A program made the position numbers and the translations under genes. DNA of 64,000 nucleotides from Siphonodentalium dalli. Taxonomy: Eukaryota; Mollusca; Scaphopoda; Gadilida; Siphonodentaliidae. The stretch lies in assembly GCA_032622095.1 (NCBI GenBank), contig CP136064.1, forward strand, positions 182,066,011 through 182,130,010, in the 5' to 3' direction. Below are positions 56,401 through 64,000 of this stretch, in pieces. Under the pieces are notes generated by a model, which did no database searches, was not told the DNA's origin, and saw nothing but the letters and a program-made list of their open reading frames with translations. Positions within the stretch are counted from its first letter, which is position 1, and every line of letters starts with the position of its first letter.

Positions 56401-56977
56401 CACACATGGTAATTTCCCATCCAAAGGTGAATGGAAAACAATCACCACACAACATATTAACGATATACAAAATCGTGAATGTGAAGAGCGCATGAGAAGC
56501 TCTGAATCACTAACAACGTTCGCACAAAATCATAATATAATGTCAAAATCTATTCTTTGGAGATCTTGTAGAGCACATTCACAGGAAAAACATAAATTCT
56601 TGCTTGCTGCGAAGCTTCTGGCCCTGCATACACGTACCTCCCCAGAATGCGGACATTGCAAACTGTGTGGCAAAGTTTATGTTGATATTGTGGAGCATGC
56701 CTTACTGGATTGCTCTTCGACTTCAGAGTCTAGAATCCAAATGTGGTTTTCATTAATTGACATTTTCGGCATACCATGTTTTTTATTCATTGATGCTCTC
56801 ACACAGAAGGACCAAGTGATGGTATTTCTTTCTATCCTATCTGACGATATCAGGAGACAAATACTCAACCTGAACGAATTTTCGCTCTTCGTGGTGAGGA
56901 ATACATACGGAATGTGGTCCCAGTATACAAAGGAGATCAATCTCGTCGTAGATAGCAATCTGCTTGTCAATCCTTAA
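53492..56977 (+). CDS. LINE ORF2: APE endonuclease and reverse transcriptase, 1161 aa, intact
   Basis: Residues 1-240 are an apurinic-type endonuclease: SWNC (6-9), Glu in LSEHWL (35), GDFN (152-155), IDHI (204-207) and the terminal SNHRPI with catalytic His 232. It nicks the target DNA. Reverse transcriptase spans about 480-780: KGKAPGHDS (492-500), RAITLLPILYKILEKI, QHGFQKG (591-597), ACFLDARKAFDTVW (623-636, first Asp), GTRQGSILAPLLYMLF (683-698) and QADDMTLLS (725-733, catalytic DD). A late Cys/His cluster, ECGHCKLC...EHALLDC, lies at about 1050-1075. No RNase H. All catalytic residues seen are intact, so this copy may be active or very recent. Clade is uncertain (CR1/L2/Jockey-like range). 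Confidence 0.93.
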   Translation: MLSVISWNCTGILSSSLYLNNLMRDQHIDIIGLSEHWLHEHNVHFLDTIDQSYTYHAVCDSSQRLPMQRGRFKGGVAILWNRKYDNYITPLDIDDDRICGVQFRLAPRIYLYIFQVYLPCTNYTVEFYRDYLQKLQDLKDQYSPLGHLIIMGDFNGNLEKTDARNNSFSKFIDSCKIQSVNSKPVCSDPRFTFVAAGGNHGTIIDHILIPISDTRRIASVKILDNSSNVSNHRPIQMCISYEAEIESSPTSVNPARPNWKKLSSSNEDLWLYQSHVCETLPTYAIKSTRDLDKFYDDVTLSLKESSQMFVAPKKFNRHLKPFWHEHLNELHKTMTSYRRIWLEADSPRDDTHIAYRNYKDAKCLFRREYRRANEQFLRKADERLDTLAETDMDNFFRAFNAHKARRKAPAQHLFEVDAKTLRDPPEVIEAWAAYYEILYSPLQSETFDKSHFENVNAIVSRDHNDLSGNLDSLLCYDVKSDELENVLRSVSKGKAPGHDSISYEHILYGGEYILHTIAHMFTKMLEFNHIPSQAKIGVMVPLYKGGSKPKTKFDNSRAITLLPILYKILEKIIFHRLESHAPHLIQVNSLQHGFQKGVSSMHSSYIISECISYTKELHSPLYACFLDARKAFDTVWINGLLFKLLQRCFCGKIWHIIKTLLCGLQCAVRFNNLTSKLIPINQGTRQGSILAPLLYMLFIDDLLADLFSNPHGLRLNSINCVAPTQADDMTLLSLTATGVQQLCNVCGEYSRKWRFCYNQDKCKVVVFNETNSNARNRTINTWILNDKPISESDKITHLGIPLHRESHASKLSSHICEKIRSVYLMLSNAGMYAGGITPLSCLTIYSSVVLPKSLYGTELMCGLSETNLTSLERAHRFCLKRIQGLPTRSRTDVVQSLLGTGSLSSIVDKRKLCFLGNLCRMTQGKSSQEIFSSRLADHLSQTSTDESSFINDVISILKRYNLYSYLHNYATHGNFPSKGEWKTITTQHINDIQNRECEERMRSSESLTTFAQNHNIMSKSILWRSCRAHSQEKHKFLLAAKLLALHTRTSPECGHCKLCGKVYVDIVEHALLDCSSTSESRIQMWFSLIDIFGIPCFLFIDALTQKDQVMVFLSILSDDIRRQILNLNEFSLFVVRNTYGMWSQYTKEINLVVDSNLLVNP

Positions 56978-57380
56978 CTGGACTCCCTTTACATGTGCCC
57001 CTTTATTATCCATATAGTTGTAACGCTAATTTGCTTGGCACATTCTGTAAATAACAACCCTCAAGCATATAATTTTATATTTGTTGACAATCAATTTGCG
57101 AGACACTCTACAACCACAATTTTTGCATTACCTGTTCAACTTCTTAGTGATACATTAGCTGATGTGCAAATAAAGTGGCCCCACACCTTGGGGGACCTTC
57201 GTTTGTCACATCGGGTAAGTACCTCGCTCCAAAGTTGGATCATTGATGTCGTCTCCAGATAGACTCAGGCATATTCGTGTCAATACCAACTGAAATTAAA
57301 CACAAGCTAGGAAAACTTGTGATTAAATGAAAGTTTGCATCCGAGTGTGAATACTCGTATGTACGTCCTTATACATGCAG
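56978..57380 (+). other. Probable LINE 3' UTR
   Basis: Follows the ORF2 stop. A further 89-codon open frame (56993-57262) opens with a hydrophobic segment but has no known motif. I regard it as untranslated sequence. Confidence 0.4.
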
Positions 57381-57439
57381 TGAATTATTATATGATCGTA
57401 TGCGTGCATGTTTGCTTTTGTGTGCTTGCCCTGTCCACA

Positions 57440-57514
57440 TTTATATATGTGTATATATGTGTATTGTATGTGTATGTGTGTATGTATATGTATGTGTATG
57501 TGTGTGTATGTATG

Positions 57515-57567
<53 letters not shown>

Positions 57568-57628
57568 ATATGTGTGTGTATGTGTGTATGTATGTATATA
57601 TATATATGTATATGTATATATATATATG

Positions 57629-57709
<81 letters not shown>

Positions 57710-57735
57710 ATGTATGTGTGTGTGTATATATATTT
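57440..57735. repeat. TA/TG microsatellite
   Basis: About 300 bp of TATG/TGTA/TA dinucleotide-rich repeat, including a pure TA run of about 37 bp at 57524-57560 and another of about 60 bp near 57640-57700. All overlapping 'YIYIYI' frames are artefacts. Confidence 0.97.
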
Positions 57736-57739
57736 ATCC

Positions 57740-58530
57740 CACAGGGTTAGAGTGAAAGACAACAACTGGAATGCGTTTTATAGCTACCTGTTTAGAAAAT
57801 CATAATTATTTACAGGAAGCCGATACAATAAATGTAGTAGTAACCAATACAAACATGTGGGTGACAATTTTTGAGGCACAATAACCGCCTATACAGATGT
57901 AGGCCAAAGGGGGAGACATCTATCGAATGCGTATGTCCCAAAACAAAAAACAGGGAGGGAGGGAGGGTTGTCAACACAAGCGACTGTCTTCGGCAAAGAA
58001 ATTATTGGAAAGAATGTTTAACGCAGTATAACTGCGCGCATCCCCCGGCCAAAGATATAGTTCCTATGATTCTGCTCTTCAAATTATCCCCATTCGCTAA
58101 CTAAATAGCAATACTGCCAAAATACTTGTACTTTATAATTATGTTTTATTTTCGTCTAAGTACTTCGCAATATCAGTGTATAGCTTACTTATCTGAAATG
58201 TCATGCGGTATGATGTAGTGATCTATACGAGTGAAAGATCTCGTGATCAAACATGATTATGTTTGTACCCAAATTTTGGTTTAAGTTTACGCATCTATAA
58301 CCCTGTGCGATAAAGTACGTCGTTTTGTACGACTATGTTATTACGCCACCGTAGTGTGGTGTTTATTGCTTTTGGTTTTTTTGTATCGCATGGGCGATCG
58401 ATAATTCACTGGGTGATTGTACATTCGGCAAACCTCGTCAGATTCCGTCACCGTTTCATCGTACCGATAATTACGAGAGTACAACTAAGATTGGCACATG
58501 TGTTTACGTCACCGGTGTAATTGTGGGGAC
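57740..58530. other. No recognisable gene
   Basis: Nothing identified. A short GGGA run (57955-57968) is the only simple feature. Confidence 0.35.
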
Positions 58531-58534
58531 ATGC

Positions 58535-59340
58535 TTCTATTATGAAGGTTTGCTATCCCGAAGGTCCGCTATTCCGAAGGTTCTCTATTCCGAAGGTTTT
58601 TGTTATTTTTAGGTTAATTCTATATTTTAAAGTATTGAGACTAATTTGAGAGGGTTCATTTTCACAAAGATTCTTTATATGGAGTGTGCGCTCACATCCG
58701 AACTGATCATGCGCGCACACCGATACAGATACAGGAGGAAATAACTTAACTTAGAACATTAAATGTGATTTTGTTTTGTTTTCGCTGGTTTTCTTGAGAT
58801 TTTATGTCATTACGTGGGCCCATACCTTTGAATTCTTGGCATATACTATTAATGTTGTGGTATATATGGACCCTCCCGCATTGGGACATGACATAGGTTC
58901 AGTTGACTTAAGTGGTGTTCTGTGTGTGCTCCAATTTGGAGTTTATTATTTTAAGGGCCAAGTTTAGAATTTTATGGGTCCATACCTTTGAACTCTGGGC
59001 ATATAATATGAATATTGGGGGGCATGGCTCTATTCCGAAGGTTCACTATCCCGAAGGTCCACTATTCGGAAATTTCTCTGAATGTTCGCTATTCCGAAGG
59101 TTCACCAATCCGAAGGTTCGTTATTCCGAAGGTTCTGTGTTCCAAAGATTTTTTTTATTTTAAGGTTAATTCTATATTCTAAAGTAACGAGAGGGTTCAT
59201 TATCACGAAGATTCTTTTTATGAAGGAAATAACGTAAAACATTAAATGTGATTTTGTTTTGTTTTCGAGGGTTTTCTTGAGTTTAATGTCATTACGTATG
59301 ACCTTATTTCTCATTACATATTCACGCCAAGGAGCCCACA
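58535..59340. repeat. 'TATTCCGAAGGTTC' repeat, duplicated block
   Basis: Imperfect 15-17-bp units (GCTATTCCGAAGGTTC) lie at 58548-58600 and 59026-59145. Each array is followed by TTTTAGGTTAATTCTATATT, GAGAGGGTTCATT, AAAGATTCTTT and AACATTAAATGTGATTTTGT. Two copies of a block of about 480 bp. Between them CATACCTTTGAA...GGCATATA also occurs twice. Confidence 0.8.
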
Positions 59341-59804
59341 CAATTGCTATGTTACGATGCGATTTAATGTGATTATGTGTGACCTAATATCTCAATAATC
59401 TGAGGCAAGAGTACGCCTGCTAAAGGCGAATTATAACAGTTGGGGGTATAACGCTCAATAAATACTGGAGGCTATAACAAACTGCGCAGTAGAATATCGC
59501 TGAATGGACGAGTATGAGATGAGCCTAAATGCAATTGTGACTTTGTTTAAAGGCCCACTTAATTTTCGAGTCATTAATTTTTTATAGTATATACGGTTTT
59601 AATAACAATTTATGCCATAAAATTTGAATAAACTACTATAATTCATCACCATTTGAAAGGCAGAATACTTCTATCTCCTAGTTTGAAACACCTTCAAAAT
59701 ACCGCGTCGTATATCTAGCAATTAGCAACCAACATGTCCTCCTCGGCTTTCCATAGATTTCAACGTAATTTGATACCTATGGGTATTTGTGTCCGGGAAG
59801 TGTT

Positions 59805-60330
59805 TTGAACGGGTCAAATCGTGACCCCGACCTGACCTTGACCTTTAAAACTGTCAATGCAAGGTCAATTTGGGTAAAACGGACAAATTTCGGCGAAATT
59901 TGATACTAGGGATACTTTGGTCTGAGGAGAGTTTTGAACGTGTCAAATCGTGACCTCGGCCTGACCTTGACCTTCAATATGGCCAATCAAAGGTCAACTC
60001 GGATAAAACGGATAGATTTCGACGAAATTTGATACCTATGGGTACTTTTGTCGGGGGGGGGTGTTTTGGACGGGTCAAATCATGACTCTGACCTTACCTT
60101 GACCTTCAAAATTGTTAATTAAAGGTCAAGTTGGGTAAAACGGACGGATTTCGACGAAATTTGATACCTATGGGTAGTTTTCTACGGGTGGGGGTGTTTT
60201 GGACTGGACAAATCATGACCCTGACCTGACCTTGACTTTCGAAATAGTCAATTGAAGGTCAAATCGCACCTTTCACCGGAAAGCAGATGTGAAACAGCCC
60301 GGGTGAAGTCGGGCCTATCAGCTTGTGTAA
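59805..60330 (-). repeat. ACTAGCTGA-superfamily repeat with 130-bp monomers
   Basis: Four units beginning near GTCAAATCGTGACC (59814, 59943, 60076, 60206), spacing 129-133 bp. Each contains GACCTTGACCTT, AAGGTCAA, GGGTAAAACGGAC and CGAAATTTGATAC. The reverse complement of 60285-60325 gives AGCTGATAGGCCCGACTT...CCGGGCTG, the family head, so the copy lies on the minus strand. Confidence 0.8.
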
Positions 60331-60821
60331 TAAAGAAGACAGTTTGATGAAAGTAATGTATGCCACGGGAAAACTTGAAATATGGAAGTAAGCAAATTTC
60401 CCGCATAAAATTTGAAAGCTAGTTTATAGAATAATTGTATTATTATTTATATTTATGGCTAATAATACGATCTTGGTGGCGTTACCATTTCTGACTATGG
60501 TTTTCTTGTGTATATATGTGTGTGTGTGGGTGCGCGTGTGTGTCTATGACTGCGTACATGTCTGTACATCCGTCCGCTCGTCAGTGTATGTATGTATATT
60601 TGTTCGCCTGCATGTGTCCGCATACCTGCCAATCGACATAGCTGTCTGCGTATATGTACATTGTATGTCTGTCGCTCTGACTTTGATTTATGTCTGAATT
60701 TGTATTCATTTGTATATGTCTTCTTCACCTGTTCATCCCACTTGTGTAAATATTTGTATTATGATGTTTAATGTTTGATAAGCTCTTCGTGTAACGGAGG
60801 AAAATAAAGGATATATATATA
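60331..60821 (+). other. Possible 3' end of the LINE
   Basis: Ends GATAAGCTCTTCGTGTAACG, GAGGAAAATAAAGG and ATATATATATA exactly at the start of the second 425-bp repeat. A short microsatellite end like this is usual for non-poly(A) LINEs. Whether it belongs to the LINE at 51.5-57 kb is inferred. Confidence 0.4.
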
Positions 60822-61246
60822 ACCTATTATAATTATATATGGTATTTGGATGACGGAGAGTCCGCCGATGCAGTTTTAAATTCGCTGCACACCCGGGAGC
60901 TCCGCCTTCAGCCTGGGAATTCGATTATCCTGAATAGCAACTACAACGTTAGCATTGTGATCGCCAACATCTGACACACTCACGAATGTTCATGTCTGCA
61001 TTTCCCCCGTCATTCAGAAACCAGGATCTACAGTGTGTAGGGTCACGCTTGTGGAATTCCATGCGGTATGCACGCTGGATTTCTTCTACATTCTGGCAAT
61101 TGAAATTCTCGGCAAAATTCATTTGGACTAGTATATGTCCTGTGAGATTCGAAGAATAATGTTGTGACATACGTTCGACGTGTTCAAGAAATTTGACAAT
61201 ATTCATATTTAACCAATCACTGATCTTCTTTCGTGGTTTTGGTTTC
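60822..61246. repeat. 425-bp direct repeat, copy 2
   Basis: Three mismatches to 50294-50718, no indels. Its right side is continuous with the transposase N-terminal part. Its left side is the TA microsatellite end. Confidence 0.97.
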
Positions 61247-61850
61247 CATGATTTTGACTTCTCTTTTTTCCGTCGACTTCTACCTTTTTCCAAGACTCGT
61301 ATGTTACCATTGGAAAGCGTATCGCTTCCAACAGCACATACATTTCCTGTTCCGTTATCAGCTTTGTAACTGTTCGGGGTTCATTGATACGCCAGCGCCA
61401 AGATTGCTCATACATTTATATTTTAGCGCCAGGATATGATGGTCGACACAGAGACTGGTGTTCCTCGACAATAAACATGTAAGCTTTGCGTTCTTTGGTC
61501 GTAGTTTGGCGAATTCTGAGAAAGAAATCTTCATGCCAGTATCGTAGAGCAAAACTGTACTCGCGGTTGTATCTTTTTTGCGTCCTTTTTATCTGGCATA
61601 CACCGACTAATATCATCTGGGTTGAAGAATCTGGTCACTGCTGTTCAGCACACGTCTATATATAACCTGGGGCCCCTTCCTGTTTTGTGATTTATTCCTC
61701 AACAGTGTACGCCTGTTTATCCCTGTTCCCCGAGACAACATATGGACCAAACGATGTTTCTTAATGATTCGGCCGCAAATTTTTCCACTGACAGCTCGAA
61801 GATTTTTACATTTGTTTGCTGAAGATTTAAATTTCATTATGCACTGCATT
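60949..61850 (-). pseudogene. Fossil transposase-like gene, N-terminal part
   Basis: On the minus strand: GKICGRIIKKHRLVHM, then FFNPDDISRCMPDKKDAKK (about 61590-61640), SFSEFAKLRPKNAKL (about 61480-61525) with the following Cys/His stretch, then after frame changes a basic linker RSRRKKEKSKSW and the shared FAEN segment in 60949-61246. The motif order ('DDISR', 'F-x-LRP', Cys/His, basic linker, 'FAEN') suits the N-terminal and central part of the same family as 49640-50718. The frame is disrupted at least three times. Together with 49640-50718 it forms one gene interrupted by 10.1 kb. Confidence 0.65.
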
Positions 61851-63480
61851 CGAAAAGTTCAATTTCTACCTCAATTTCTACGGAATGGATAAAGGACTCA
61901 TGCCACAATTCCTAATGTCTATCAGCGACTGTGTTCTTGGTGGGACCGGTTATAGCGTGTGACCTGCGCTATTACTCTGTACTCCACTGACACTCGATTT
62001 TTGAAGTAGTCGTTGATACTTCTTGTACTATTATAGATTTTCGAGGTGACCACCAGACGGGAGCCATCAAATCTTTTCTATATAATTTTGTTTAAAAACA
62101 TGGCCGCTAGCGACCATCTTAGATTTCACAATTGTATACATCGGAACATCCTGCATGTAGTCGAAATTTATTAGAGAAATATTTACAGACATGTTCAACA
62201 TCACTTCTAGATGGGGCTATCAAATTTGAACGATATTCGATAAAATAAAAATGTCTGCCGGCAGCCATTTTGGATTTTACTCTTTGCATCACTACATAAT
62301 TTGGCATACCCTACAGCCTACAGTTTTTATCCAATTGATCCCAAAGTTAATATGGCTCTTCGGTTTGTTCTCTGGTATTACTTAAAACATTTAAACTTTC
62401 CGCATTCCTCATCGGTCATTGACTGTGATCTCTCCAAGTTGAGCTACAGTGTCAATGACAATTTCATTACCAGAGTTACAGCCCTTGTTTGACTTGGTGA
62501 ATTTCCGTATGTGTGTCCTTATGAAATGTTCTGCTTGTAACTTGGACAGGGATCATCGAGTTATGTTGTGCTTTGGTGTGTTGCATGCATGGTAGCGCAG
62601 TTTGTGGGGGGGGGGGGGGGGGGTACCCATGTTGGAATTTTCCCTCAATATTCGTTACCGGGTGATAAATTTAGTAAGTCTGAACTGATTGGAAGGCAGT
62701 TTGGCATGTGAGTTTACCAGCCCAAAATACAGGTCAAATTCGATTTCTTGTTCTGTCCGCCACTTTTTACCGGGGTTATGGCCCTTTGTTGGAATTTCCC
62801 TCAATTAAGCGTTGAGATCTCTTTGGACCATCATATTAGATGGGCCTTTGTTCATGTCTAGATTTTGGACGAACCATGGGCGTATTTTGCCACACACTAT
62901 CCTCCTGTTAATTGATGTATCTAGGGCTCATTCCAAATTATCGGAATGTGTATACATAATTTGAATCAACCAATTGGCATCGGAACGAAAAATTTCAAAT
63001 TGACAACAAATTATGAGAAAAACATGTTTGAATAATTCAAGAGTTACCAAGTTAATTTTCAGCTTACCGGGCAGAAAGATAAAAAAGATAAATTCTTGCA
63101 ATTACCATCACTCGAAATCTAATCTAAAAAAAAAAACATTAATCAGTTCACGTGGATCATAATTGAGTACGCTCTTTAATATCTAACTGCTTTTGGTGTA
63201 AACATTATTTATTTTGTTTCCCAGATATAGACAAATAAGTTACAAGATGATGTACATATACTTAAGTGTGGTATATCTGAGCGAGAAGGGGATTTGACAT
63301 CAGGCGCGTATATGGTGTCATCTCCTAAACAAAATGCTTTTTAAGAAACGAAAGCATGGGCGCTTTTGAACAAAACTTGCTAAAACTTCCTTTATTGTAA
63401 GCCTATATCTTATTTTATCATAACTTAATTCATATTAATGGGTCAGTGGATACGATCTACTTATACTCCCTTTATATAAA
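61851..63480. other. No gene; repeat scraps and G18 run
   Basis: 62095-62290 carries ATGGCCGCTAGCGACCATCT and TGTCTGCCGGCAGCCATTTT, relatives of the 30.6-31.1 kb repeat. 62607-62624 is a G18 tract. 62720-62780 resembles 11160-11230. TACGCTCTTTAA occurs at 63168-63179. Confidence 0.45.
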
Positions 63481-63629
63481 AAAAAAAGGTGGGTATACCT
63501 GTCCGTCGAGCAGTCCGTGCGTCCGTCCTGGTGCACATTTGAGCCGTATATGGTCAGGGGAGGCGCCCAAGACAATCGGAAGTTTGACGTGATCTACCAC
63601 CTGATGTCAAACTACCACCTAATGCCCGT

Positions 63630-64000
63630 TAGTCCGTGCAATATCGGAGTTTCAGGCAGGATTCCATAGAAGTCACCCAACTACCGACAATATATTCATC
63701 ATGAAAAGTCTTATTGACTTTTATCTTGCAAGAGGAAAACATATATACTGCTGTTTTATCGATTTTAAGAAGGCATTCGACACAGTATGGAGGGAGGGAC
63801 TTTGGATTAAACTTATGACATCCAGAATAAACGGAAAAATTATAAGAGTTATTCGTAGCATGTACGGAAACATAAAATCTTGTGTAGTTCAGAATAGCGA
63901 GCGGTCAGAATTTTGTACTTGCAGTGCGGGTGTTAGACAAGGGGAAACTATCTCCATTATTGTTCTCGCTGCTTATAAATGACCTCGAACCATTCCTCAA
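63630..64000 (+). pseudogene. LINE reverse transcriptase fragment running off the window
   Basis: It reads QAGFH and TTDNIFIMKSLIDFY (63655-63725), then CCFIDFKKAFDTVWREGLW (63749-63805, catalytic Asp in motif A), RSMYGNIKSCV and CSAGVRQGE (63920-63950). A single-base frame change follows, then SPLLFSLLINDLEPFL to the end (63953-64000). It is a different subfamily from the intact LINE. The catalytic DD box would lie beyond the window. Confidence 0.88.

Noticed and set aside
57335-57805. Three overlapping plus-strand and one minus-strand Tyr/Ile/Val-rich open frames over 100 codons
   Set aside because: They are translations of a TA/TG microsatellite.

Overview
This is a window of animal nuclear DNA. 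Exons are separated by long introns with GT/AG boundaries, and AT-rich DNA is packed with transposable elements. It also holds tRNA-derived SINEs, LINEs, a Ty3/gypsy retrotransposon, foldback elements, microsatellites and a short TTAGGG-type tract. The element mix (CORE-type SINEs with an L2/V-like tail, a Mag-like gypsy element primed by tRNA-Ser, ACTAGCTGA-headed repeats, PolB-type element fossils) suggests a marine lophotrochozoan, most likely a mollusc. The species cannot be named from the sequence.

Only one host protein gene is well supported. It is a zona-pellucida (ZP) domain protein on the minus strand, built from three phase-compatible exons at 18760-18558, 16562-16183 and 3831-3639, with introns of about 2.0 and 12.35 kb. 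Together they give roughly one complete ZP domain (about 257 residues). Upstream exons (signal peptide, N-terminal modules) were not found. The long intron is full of mobile-element debris: ACTAGCTGA repeats, a GGAC-ended repeat array, a decayed LINE interrupted by a piggyBac-like TTAA MITE, and another LINE 3' end. Beyond the 3' end of the gene, at 1690-2700, lies a decayed minus-strand packaging-type ATPase and a C2H2 protein, probably from a Polinton/adintovirus-like element.

19.9-22.7 kb is a plus-strand LINE fragment split by a minus-strand 5'-truncated LINE. 23.39-27.84 kb is a complete but defective Mag-like gypsy element on the minus strand, with 162-bp LTRs differing at one base and a 5-bp target duplication. 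27.8-31.1 kb is AT-rich and repeat-bearing. 31.1-35.0 kb is a very large imperfect foldback structure. 35-49 kb holds several further inverted-repeat elements, a SINE and an interstitial telomere-like tract, with no recognisable gene.

From 49.65 to 61.85 kb a fossil transposase-like gene (minus strand) is cut by a 10.1-kb interval. That interval carries a SINE, an intact LINE (ORF1 600 aa, ORF2 1161 aa), a TA/TG microsatellite and repeat arrays. A 425-bp stretch of the transposase is present on both sides with three mismatches. The interval therefore looks like an insertion with an extraordinarily long target duplication, or a recombination event. The window ends inside another LINE reverse transcriptase (63.6-64.0 kb).
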